DNA from: Tubiluchus corallicola
Taxonomy: Eukaryota; Priapulida; Priapulimorpha; Priapulimorphida; Tubiluchidae
Assembly: GCA_030141605.1 (NCBI GenBank)
Contig: JAQGDQ010000643.1
Span: 56,078 to 120,077 of the forward strand
DNA: 64,000 bases
Reading direction: 5' to 3'
Each line of letters starts with the position of its first letter. The stretch's first letter is position 1. A model generated the notes under the pieces. It was given only the letters and a program-made list of their open reading frames with translations. It made no database searches and was not told where the DNA came from. The translations under genes and the position numbers were made by a program. This document shows positions 1 through 50,400 of the stretch, piece by piece.

Positions 1-2098
1 CACTTTGTGCTGGCTTCTCACCTATTTTCTCCATAGTGTCCCCGGAAATAACATTCAATCTACCGTGGGTATTTCCACTGAAGACTGTCTGCGGCCGGGA
101 TTTTACTTTAGCCCCTGTTCCCATACTTTTCTGTATTTACGTTTCCATACTGGACTCAGGTGCCTTCATCTGCGATTGCTCGACAGACGGCAGCTCCTTT
201 GTTCCAGTGGCAACGTCGGGGGTTTTTCCACCCTCGGTACTCACTTCTGGACCCTTATCCACCGTTTGAACAGGTGTTTCCGGTTCCTTGGCTTTCCCTT
301 GGTTTTCCTTTTTCTTTTTGGACTGGAACGTGACTCGTTTGCATCCGGCGTACGGAGCAAACTCCAGTCGTTCCAGACCTGACAGGGACGGTTTCCAGAC
401 CGCTACTACGTGTAGCATTCCGCCGACCCCTTTTGACCCACCGCGGACCTCCATGTGCTTCCGTTGGAGTTCCGAATTACATCGGTCCACCAACATCAGC
501 AGATCCTAGATTTTGATATCATCCTCATCCGGAATCCAAACCCCGAAGGTCCTTGCTGGCGGAAGATCTTTCGGTCCTCTCGCCTCGTACCCCGGGTGGC
601 CCACAGATGGGTTTTCAATGTCCAGGACAAGCTGTTTTGCCCACTCCAGGGTTTTCTCGTCCTTGCACACGACATGGACTTTACCTTCATGTAGGTAGGT
701 CCTCTCAATGCGGACAAGAAACCCCGGATCCGTTCTGAGAAGGACACGGTTGATCCCCGACTGTATTGCCCGTAAATCCGAGCCGTCCAGAGGGTCGTCT
801 CCCGCGTCCTTTTTTGTAATTTTAAGGTGTTGGCCGCCAGACTTCACAGCCTTGGCGTATGAGGCCTTACTGCTTCCTTCTGTGCCTTCACCCTTTTGAC
901 CTTCCTCTCCCTTATGCCCCGCTTGCCCGGAGTCACCCCGGGGTCGCTTCACGTTCGAGATCGGACTTGGAGTTGAGAGAGCGCTGCTCGTTCTCTTTTT
1001 CACCACCGATGGGTTAGGAGTGGGAGCCTCCTCCTGATTGGCGATCGACATAGCCGACACACCTTTCAGAAGTCGTCTCTTTTCCTTCTTCCGCCGGTTT
1101 TTTTCATGATTTTTCCCCATCGGTTTCGATTCCTCGGGCTTGCTGGGCTCATTTGGAGCACCAGGATTCCGGGTATCTACTCCTTCTGGGGCAGGTACGG
1201 TGTTCAGAGTATACTCTGACAACGCCGAACCTTTACTGGTCTTTGTAGTCCATGGATTCCCTTTTTCAGAGACTTGCATGTCCTCAGTTTCTTCCAAGAA
1301 CTCCATAATTTTCGGCTGTTCTGGTTTCAAATCTGGTTCACGGGAAGATCCGGCTTTCACCGGCTTGTTCCCTGCAGCTTCGTTTAAATTTTGATGACGG
1401 GAAGATCCGGCTTTCACCGGCTTGTTCCCAGCAGGTTTTAATTTTGTTAGGGTAGGGAGCCGTGCTGGACTCGATTTTTCTTTCTCGTTCATTTCATAAG
1501 TTTGTTGGTTTTTAAAGCGGGTAAACTCCAACCCAGGAGCCGACTGGCACTCACCAGCCCCCTCCGACCGGAAGAGATCAGGGACCTAGTACTGACGGAC
1601 TTGTCAACGAAAGGTGGCCTCGGGAATGCCCCCCCAACGCACTCGCAGGCCCCTATCCAGTCGCCAACTGGAGCTACGAGTGCGAGGAGATTTTCACGAG
1701 TTGACGGAGGCAGCCCTCCCAGGTGGCTAGACCAGGAGCGGGCCTCTAGAACTACCTCGTGGCCGCGGCACGGAGCGCGTTTTAGACCTGTACCCTCCTT
1801 CACGATGAGATTCCGTCATAGGTTCCTTTCCCTCCCCCGCCTTTAGAGACAAGGTTCATGACAGCCGGTGGCCTTTGGAGGACAGACTCAGATTACGGAA
1901 TGGGGAAGACTTCGGAGAAAACAGGCTTCTCGCTTTCGCTTGTTCCTGAGTTCCTAATTCTCCCACCACGCCCCATCCTTGTTCATTCCCCAGCAGCCAG
2001 GGTGTTCCTAGTCAGCCAGAATCATTTGATAACCCTCGGGTCCATCATCTGTTGCCCGCGCGACACCACGTGGAGGTCAGGAACATGCCGCGCCTGTT
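1..2098 (-). mobile_element. 5' part of a non-LTR retrotransposon, cut by the window edge
   Basis: A GC-richer block than the AT-rich DNA to its right. It carries a long minus-strand reading frame (ORF1-like, listed separately) preceded on that strand by about 600 bp of GC-rich leader with no long conserved frame. The right limit near 2098 is set only by the abrupt composition change, so it is approximate. The rest of the element, including any reverse transcriptase, would lie left of the window. A non-LTR (LINE) identity is inferred from the DUF4780-like protein, which is common next to retroelement genes in invertebrates; no LTR, poly-A tail or target-site duplication can be seen. Confidence 0.55.
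137..1492 (-). pseudogene. Retroelement ORF1-like protein with DUF4780-like C-terminus, interrupted by one stop
   Basis: Reading frame from an ATG at 1490-1492 to a TAA at 137-139, broken by a single in-frame TAG at 506-508; the protein pattern continues in the same frame after it. The N-terminal half is low complexity and rich in K, E, P and S, with a duplicated block around AGNKPVKAGSSR (about 1375-1440), followed by a basic stretch (KNRRKKEKRRLLKG). The C-terminal half looks like DUF4780: a segment around VHVVCKDEKTLEWAKQLV, then FGVWIPDEDD just before the stop, and a WKPSL...FAPYAG segment after it. Such proteins are thought to bind nucleic acid in retroelement particles. One stop in an otherwise open frame suggests a fairly recent dead copy. 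The frame also extends upstream to 1531 without an ATG. Confidence 0.55.
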
Positions 2099-2794
2099 AA
2101 ATGTACATTTAACTGCCTCAATGTTAGAATAGATAAAACTGTTTCAAAGTTGACTGGAAAAATTCACAGCGTAAATAAAAAATCATTGAGCCATGCGATT
2201 TAAATTACGCTTTGCCGTGATCACAAAAAGCTACGTGATAATGTACTACTATTCATTTCATATTAAAGTTTAATGTTTCAAGTGTGGTACATAGCAAGCC
2301 AAGTCCCAATGAAGAGGGATGAATTAACGTTATAACAAAACACATACCTAGTTGTCTATCGAAGTGTCCGGTAGGCCGAAACATGGCTTAAAACTGGATT
2401 CGCTTTGGAATCTTTCAGAGCAAAAATGAGTAAAAAGCACCTGACAATTTCGCTAAGGTACTGTACAGCATCGTCACTATCGTGACGTCATGGGCAAACA
2501 GCATTTACCAGACCGAACAAATCGCTAAACGATCATTTATTAACGATCGAGTAAGGTCTGTCGTGTGTGTACAGTGCAAAGTGGATCTGTGTGATTTTGA
2601 TAGTTTCTGATTTGTAAACTTTTCGGAAGTCATTCACGAGTTTCGCTTGCAACTCGTCTACCGGGTTGGTTTAAGCAATGATGCAGTGTGTTAAAATTTT
2701 TAAATCTGAAAATTTAAGACTATAGCAGCAACTTGAACTTCGTGTCGGAAAAAGGATGACTTGATTAGTACCGTAATTTAGTATTCCAATCATT
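2099..2794 (+). promoter_or_regulatory. Probable promoter and 5' leader of the ABCC1-like gene
   Basis: Non-coding AT-rich DNA between the retrotransposon fragment and the start codon of the transporter. It holds a perfect palindromic CRE/ATF site (listed separately) about 300 bp before the ATG. No clear TATA box is placed at a useful distance. A TAA at 2774-2776, in frame with the ATG at 2795, rules out an upstream extension of the protein in this exon. A separate untranslated first exon further upstream cannot be excluded. The promoter role is inferred from position. Confidence 0.35.
2483..2490 (+). promoter_or_regulatory. CRE/ATF palindrome TGACGTCA
   Basis: An exact TGACGTCA, the canonical binding site of CREB/ATF bZIP factors, lies 305 bp upstream of the predicted start codon of the transporter gene. 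An 8-bp perfect site is expected by chance roughly once per 65 kb, so position gives it some weight but binding is inferred. Confidence 0.35.
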
Positions 2795-42406
<39,612 letters not shown>

Positions 42407-42690
42407 TGGCGGTTTTGTTCTTAGTATGTTAAGCTTTAGCTGTCACCTTAGCATGACAACTTTGTTTTTGGTTCAAGCAAAAAATGTGCTTAAAAATGTG
42501 AAATTCTGATGTTTCATGACAAATGAGTGTATTTGTCGATGCTGACTAAGCAGGAGAAATGTCCATTGGAAAACGCACGTTATCGTTGCAACTGAATTGT
42601 TTTTCCACAATCTTCACGGAGAATTAATATATCACGAGCAGTATTTTAGTAATTTTTAATAAATTTACGAATTTTTTTGTATAATTTTTA
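42407..42690 (+). terminator. 3' untranslated region and polyadenylation signal of ABCC1-like gene
   Basis: AATAAA at 42658-42663, about 250 bp after the stop codon, is the first canonical polyadenylation signal downstream. The cleavage site would be near 42680. Inferred from sequence only. Confidence 0.5.
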
Positions 42691-44232
42691 CACGAACGAG
42701 CAAATCTATTTACAAGTGGATAATGTACTTTCGTTACATTAATGTGATTAGCAAGCAATATGAATGCAGTCTGCAGAAAATCAAAACTGTGCAAAATGTG
42801 TTTATAAGAAGACAAAAACTATTAGAACCACCCATCAATGATCAGTAATGCACGAACACACCACGTGCGGGCCGGTTATGCAAAAGGTGCAACAAAAATT
42901 CACTGAAAAATGTTTTTCCTAGCGAATAAATCATCAAATTAGAATGATACCGTTCTCATGCTACTCGGTACAAGTGAGAATTCTACAGTCTATAGTCCAC
43001 TTCTTTCTACTAGTATAGACTGGCTTCCAGGATGCCCGTTTAGTTCTAAAAACCAACTTTCTGAAGGTGTGGATTCGCAAAGATGTGCAAACTAGATATG
43101 CGGAGCCTTGCCTCTTGGGGAGTTTCTAACTTGCATTTTTTAATAATAATAGAAACGCAGTTATCAAATACGCTCGTGTGATGTCGGCTTAATTAGTAAT
43201 TGTCTACTTGATGAGAATTAATTAGTTTGGCACAGACATTTTCTGTTATATTTACAGTCATTTATTTACTGCAATGTTCATTAATATTTCAAGTGGATTC
43301 ACGCACTTGACAGTCCAAAAGTACGAATCCAACATTACGCAAGTTTTAAGTTTAATGTTACACAAAGTTAATTAATAGGATTAATTGATTATGTGAACAC
43401 TGTGGAGGTCCCCGGCGGGGCATTTCCTGTCTTAAATCTATCATTGCTAAGTCTAGGAAAAAGACAATCCGGTGTTCATGGATTTTGCAGATTATAGACA
43501 TGGATATCTTGGTAATTCTGCTGATTTTGCGGATCTGTGGATCTAACATATCTTGACTCCACACATCTCTGGTTTATTTCTGCATCTACTAGGAAACAAA
43601 ACTATGTCTATGACATCTCCTTACAAAAGGATATGTATAAGTTACATCTAGCACACAACCCGACACAATCCCGTCTTTTAACTCAAGCTTGTAGCTTTTG
43701 CTGAAATTGACCAAAAGAGTTTTTTAACTGATGCTTTTTCGAATTGCTCTGATTCGCGAAGAAACACGTAAACCTTTAAGGGATGATACAAACCAAAGAT
43801 GAACTACCTAATACCTCAACATGTCCAAAATAATGACCATGGTTCACTTGAATCCAAGCATTTAAATTCGACTTGAAATTTTCTTTAATTGAAATTGGCT
43901 TCGAATGCAACATTGTGAATTTGAATAATTCAACACCTCATTCACTTACATTCACTGTTTAACATGAAAATATTTGAACATGGTGCAGTCAGTAAAGCCA
44001 CACTGACTATGCACATTTTTTATTAGATTATTATAGTTTTCACTGTAGATATAGAACAAAGTTAGACAGTATTATAAAAAAAACAAGTTTTATTAAAAAC
44101 TTCAAGATACAAAATGTTAAAAATACGTCACAAACGTTTCTACTGCAGGCTGTTAGATGTACCTCAACAAGCCTTCTTCCTTTAATTTTGTTTACAAACA
44201 TCTATTTGTACTTTCACTGTACACACCTCCTT
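42691..44232. other. Intergenic, no gene recognised
   Basis: AT-rich DNA with only short open frames. About 43850-43950 has ATTCGA-rich words related to the hAT-like element at 38603. Nothing else identifiable. Confidence 0.6.
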
Positions 44233-45308
44233 CAAAGGCTGGCAGTAGAGGATGGTACGAAAAAAATACCGTACTTTGTACCTTTAAAAATATCGTACCG
44301 TAATTTCTTACCTTTAAAAATATCGTACCGTACCTACAAAATCTAATCGTACCGTAGCAGTACGATAAAATATCGTAGCATAATTCCGTACCAAGTAGGA
44401 TCTACTACAAAAAGATAAAGAGTGGCGTAAAATTTAACTGCAAAACGATAAGTTTATCAATTATTGTTACGAATTTACGCATACTATAAAAACAGAACTG
44501 CTTTTTGAACTTCCACAGGCTTACTATTTATTTTAGGTTGCAAAAGTTACACGAAATTATGTAAGAGATATAAAATTATTTTGCGTTACTTTTTCTTAAT
44601 AAAATAATTTTGTGGTAGACACTGTGAGTTACGTTCGTTAACTAGTTTTCAATGGCTGTCTTAAATTACGTGCTCACTAGTGACAAACTTTTAATGATAA
44701 TCCAAATTTAGAATCTTGCCGAAAATATTTGTAACTATACCAAGCGGGCTGCACAATTTAACGTGTTAGGTCGGTACGTTTCGAATTTCTTTCGTTGGCA
44801 AAGCAAATCTTTAACTCAAATGTTGCACTCAAGCTATGCAGATTTTTTGAAACAAGAACGAATGTAAGTAAGAATGGCACAGAAAAAAGGCGAGGTTTTT
44901 AGAGTGGCATTTTTACCTGCGTCATTTTACCGTTTCTATACAAATCTCAGAAATAACAGTTAGAACAGGTGTTACATGAATAGGTGTCAAACGTAGTAAG
45001 CAATATACCCAGTTTGTACAAGGACAACAATAAAGGTTAGTTAATTTACGAGAAATGACAACCGGCACTTCTAAATAACTTGCCGCTTTTCGCCCTCAAA
45101 GCGAACCAATCTAGTCGTTTTGTTTGCATGTGCTCTGTGTTAATTAGGGAAGAACAATAAGTCCCCACCCATGAGAGAAAACAAGTCGCACAAAGGTTAC
45201 AAGAAGCTGAGCAAAATGGTACGAAAAAATATCGTAATTTCGTACCGTACAGTAATGTTGAAAAAATACTGTACCGTAATTTCGTACCGCACCGTACTGC
45301 CAGCCTTG
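44233..45308. mobile_element. hAT-like element with TACGGTACG-rich ends
   Basis: The left end CAAAGGCTGGCAGTA and the complement of the right end CAAGGCTGGCAGTACGG form inverted termini; both ends continue with many GGTACGAAA and TACGGTACG words. The flanks (CTTCTTCCTTTAATTTTGTT at about 44173 and a near copy after 45308) are direct repeats of each other over about 60 bp. This suggests a larger duplicated or composite element rather than a simple 8-bp target-site duplication. No transposase frame. Confidence 0.5.
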
Positions 45309-45867
45309 CCTTCTTTCCTTAACTTTATTTACAAACGTCTAGCCGTACTTTTACTGTACATTCTTCTTATCTACAGGTCTGTTAATTCATTACATCTTTG
45401 GCTTCCTTGTAAATGCATAATTAGTGAATTAGTGTATGCTCTGCCTGTAAAACTGGTTGTTTGTTTGTAAAATCTATCACACTGAAGATGACTGCAGACT
45501 GCGATATGTTTTTTAACATTGTATCTTAAAGCTTTTAATAAAAAGTTGTTTCTTGTTAATAAAATTGCAAATGCTAGTAAAAATTAAACGGTACACGTGA
45601 TCTTCGTGAGACTGTTCTCTATTACTGATTCGAAATTACTTAATCCGAACTCGATTAGATATCTTGAAATTCGGTTCTGATTGAAGGCCAAGAATTCGAT
45701 TCGAATGCAATTTCTGACAATATATGATCGGCTGTAATATAACTTTTCCGGGCGAGGATAATAAGGAATACTGTTTGTGAATTACAGGAAAAATCAAATG
45801 ATGTTGGTGCTGCTGTTGTTCATTGTACAGTAACTGTAGATAGAATTTTTTTGAATTATATGAAATA

Positions 45868-46355
45868 CAGTCAACCTCGGATATAAAGGACACCTCGGGA
45901 CCGGACAAAATTGTCCCTTATAGCCGAAGTCGAGTGAGACCGAGGGTGTATCTAGACCTGCGAGCTCTTTATACCTCATCTGGTAGCCTAACGCCCAATG
46001 AACCGTTTGTTGCAATGTATGTAATACACCTTGCGCTCTGACCTATTTCTATCATTACAGCCACAAGATTCGACCGTAGTCCAAGGGAATACAGTCGGTC
46101 CCACGCGGGGTCTTGGCATAGGTTTTTTAGGATGTAAAAAATATTTGATCATAGGGTCCCTTATATGCGAGGTAATTTACCTGGGTTTCTATTACGCGGG
46201 ACCTGAAGATATCATCCCTTATAACCGAAAGTCCCTTATATCCGAGTAGCTTATATACGAAGATTTTTTATAAGGAAAAACGTTACGAAAAATCAGGACT
46301 GGTGTTGGTGGGTGGTCCTTTATAAGCGAATGTCCCTTATACCCGAGGTTGACTG
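45868..46355. mobile_element. pogo/Tigger-like MITE (488 bp, TA target site)
   Basis: Flanked by TA (45866-45867 and 46356-46357). The left end CAGTCAACCTCGGATATAA and the complement of the right end CAGTCAACCTCGGGTATAA are near-perfect inverted repeats. Inside, GTCCCTTATA-type words recur several times. Non-autonomous, intergenic. Confidence 0.9.
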
Positions 46356-47205
46356 TATGTTGTTACTATTGTTAACTGTTGATTCTAATGATTGTACATT
46401 TTATTATGAAAATTGCTGTAATAATTTTAGTAGGTTGATGCACAGGCGTATAATCACTCCACTACAATGTAATGTAAAAGGTATGTGATGCCATCTCTTG
46501 ACTAAAGAAACAAGTATTATGTATTGGTACTGTTTTAAACAATCAAGAGCGAACATTTAATTGAAACAACATGGTTAAGATAAACGTTGGAGCTTCGTAT
46601 CAAGTTTTGTTATACCAACTGCACAACAACAAGCTACATTAATATTATATTTTTATATCTATAAAGCAATTTTACACGTTGGGTCTTTCTTAAACATTCC
46701 ACACTGCCAAAAATTATAACTTTTGTTTCCAGATTTTTTGTACTGTTATTAAATTTTTAATTACTGATGAAATGTAATCATGTTACGAATGTATTTTATG
46801 ATCTTTTTACCATAAAAGGTGTTATTTGATAAGTATCAAAACAAATAAAAAATTTCATTCGAAACAACTGTATATGTATCAATTTTTGTAAAAATATCGT
46901 CTGCATATTCTTGCTAAAATTTACACATGTACAAACTGTGCTACAAAGTCCACTTTCTTGTGTATTTCAACTATCTCAATGTCATGACAGCTCAACACGT
47001 GTGCTTCTGCCTCTGTACAGAATTAAATTCCAACTGTCAATTGAAAATTTTAGCTTTTTGATTTCTTACTACATACCGGCCGAATAAGATGAACCACTCT
47101 CAGATGCAGTCTTAATTCAGATAAAGTTTATTACCTAACACAAGCTTTTTTGGTTCTTGTAAAAAACTGTACATCTGCCAGGCACACTGTCACGTCAAGA
47201 TGAGA

Positions 47206-47468
47206 TCAAATATGGGTGTTAAATAGACTAATTGCTTCATCTATGTTGTATATAGTTTCTATGGGTGTCCATTTTAATATAGGATTTGCTGTTGTGAAGC
47301 AGTCTTTTGCCGTTACATCAATTGTTTCTTCTTCTAGAGGAATAAAGAGCTTATACGAATGCAACATCATGCGATATGGAAGTACGTCGGTACGGTTACT
47401 ATATGCATAATCTCCTATGATTCGATGTCCAGTGTAATCACAATGAACTCGTATCTGGTGCCTTCGAC
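47206..47468 (-). CDS. RPUSD1: RPUSD1-like exon 4 (last)
   Basis: 263 nt including TGA, entered in phase 1, acceptor TGTTTTCAG. Encodes RRHQIRVHCDYTGHRIIGDY and PYRMMLHSYKLFIPL (human DRPFRMMLHAFYLRIPT). It ends shortly after the domain and lacks the proline-rich C-terminal tail of human RPUSD1. Confidence 0.92.
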
Positions 47469-50400
47469 CTGAAAACAGTAGTAAGCCTAGTCAGTTAATG
47501 GACAGATGCTGTTCATTATTTACAGATGAATTTAACTGACGTTTAAGCAGAATATTATGCACACCGAGTCTTTCTAAGATGCGCCTGACAGTCCAGTGCC
47601 CGTTTTAAAGGATTATCTTTGATACGGATATAGAATCTGGTTCCTCTGCAACCATTTCATTGGTTAGATCCTTCGCTTAAGTGACAGACCCCAGTCTGTA
47701 AAGTGTTGAAGTTGAAATGTAGGAAAATGAAATAAGCATTGCTAATTACTTTAACAGTCCAATGACTTTGTTTGTCTTGTGCGTAGAGCTTACATTATGA
47801 CATTAAGAATCTGAGTAAGAATTGAGTTATCGCCAATGCTTGAAAGATGCAACTGGTGTGGATTGCTGAATGAAAACAAAAACTAACAAATCGGGAGAAG
47901 TACCGCTTAATGGATAAAAGATGTACAACGCCTGCTGAACAAAAGAGGCACAGTGGCTTCTTCTCTAGCAAGGTGATGAATGATCCAAAATCCATGTCTG
48001 ATTCAATAAATGGCAGATTGAGCCACTTCTTTCAGTTGGACACTTGCATTTTGAGAAAGAGAGGCATGTGAAAGGACAGAGGAGATAAGATCAGTTGATT
48101 ACATGTTCATCTTTCATATGCTATATCCTATATTTGCCTTTAGTTTTGGATATTCTCAGTAATTATCATTACAAAACTTCAGTTAGAACAAAAAACTGTA
48201 TATAAACATTGGTATCCAATCTGCTACCACTACAGATCATCATCATCATCATCTTCATCATCATCATCATCATATGCTAATTAAGTCTATTAGAGACATT
48301 GGGCAGGCAGAATTCTAAAATAAAAGATACCTGCCCTCAAAACAAAAAAAAACTAGGCACTGCTATGCCAGTGGCTTGTCAGCACCACTTCCGATGCTAA
48401 CGAATATATAAATGTTAACCTACCGCATGAAGAACAACTATAGGTGTTCTCTTGGCTCATAACTTCATAGTAATAAATCAACAGTAAGCAAACTATACTC
48501 AGTTTTTCAAGTCAAACAGTATGACTCCTAGTGACTATTTCAGTTCATATATTGCAACTTTAACCCTAATGTATTTTATGCACTGATACTGTGTGCTGCT
48601 GTAGTGATCTACCTGTGACTGGTTTAACGAGCAGTTTTGTAGCCGGATGCTTCCCGTAAAAACCTCGCTGTAAAGTCACCAAGTATGTCAGCGCATCTCT
48701 AGCCTCCTCACAGTGTTTCTTATCAATGGTGCACATCTTCAGAGCTTCCGGTTGTGAACTGTCCTTTCCGATGGGCTTATCAATCTTCAAAACGTCATCT
48801 TTGACATGTCCCCAGACCTGACATTATCAATATTTACGAAACATTAATGCAACAGTTTGGTCAGCTTTATGGACAGACAAATAGACAAGCAGTCAGTGAA
48901 CATTTTGCTTATAAAACTTCCACTTCTTTTTCTACATTGGAAATGATCAACTAACACCATTAGTGTCCTATAGCAATAAATCTCAGTAATACAGATACTG
49001 TAGCTGTTCAAGGCTTATTACAGCCATGCCACTGCCAGTGCGAACTACTAAGTAGAATTCCATCATATAGACCATTAAAACAACAATTACTCTGGTTATT
49101 TGTCCACTCATAAAGTAAATTTATCTGAGGATATTATGTAAATATAATAATAATAATGTAATCAATAATCTGAAGCACGTGTACACTGCCGAAATAATTG
49201 TAACAAAGCCTCATGATGTTATGGAAATTGAGTACTAAATCAGGATTGGAGCATTACTAGATATTAGTTACAAAATATAGCAACAATATTGTTGAGAGCA
49301 GAACCAAAAATTACTGGCAGATGGTGGTTCATACCAGAGTTGTCAGAAATGTCAGCTTTCTTTACAGTTGTGCATGCAAAAAGGATGTTAAAAGAGCTTT
49401 TGCCTTCATTAAAGTCAATTGCACTGACTTTTTATTTTTCACTAAAGCTGCTTCAAAATGTTCTAATCTAAATTGCAACTGACGTCTAACATAATGTCAA
49501 TCATTTTCGTTGACTGCCGAATCAGCGTGCAAGTTATTTCGCACCCCTGCAGAGCTTAATTAACGCAGGTACGTTCGGGACATTTGGCTACAGGCTGGCT
49601 CTAATGCTGTTATGAAAAATGCTCAACTTTTCATTAGTTAGCGGAAGAAATATTGGCTTGGTTCTAGATTTTAATATTGTCAATTGAAACTACAAGTGAA
49701 TTAGTGGAAATATATAGTCTAGTTTCGTTTATAGGAAGAAATGCACAATGCTTACGTCTATGAGTTGCTGATTAAACCATTTTGCAATCAAGAAAATACG
49801 CAGTTTAGTTTAGTTTATGGAATTGTAAGTTAGATAAAAACAACTATTTGATTAACTTTAAATAAGAACAAAACAAAATGTTTTTTTTTCTATCCAGTTT
49901 TCATAAACCCCAATGAGATATTCACTGTCAAAATTAATTCAAGTATGGTCATAATTTATATTATACATTAATGTAATATTAGTTAATTTTACGCTATTTT
50001 TCTGGTTATAATCATGGTTAACAGAAAGCTGCCATTGGTACTTATGTAACTCAGACATTCAATATAAGGGTCATCTATGGAATAGAACAATCAAATTTAT
50101 TCCACTTCCGTAGCCTAACAAACGGAAAAATGCAAAAACTGAATAAACCTTGCAAACGAGCACATGATAAGTTAATAAAGAAAAATACATCACAGGCATG
50201 ATGTTCATATGTTTAAATGCAAGAGAGACAATATATTTTTGCAGCCCATTTATTGTAATAAACCTAGGCTAACTGGCTTAGTTTCTTTATTATATTTATG
50301 TCTCTGTATTTTGCAGTGGTTTGAAACTTCATCTCCACATTCTGTTTAAATCGAAAAGTCATTTTTTGGCTACTTGAAGTTAATTTCGTGCAAAAATAGA

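Noticed and set aside
1140-2100. Plus-strand frames over the retroelement fragment
   Set aside because: They are shadows of the minus-strand ORF1 and its GC-rich leader; no domain or codon pattern supports them.
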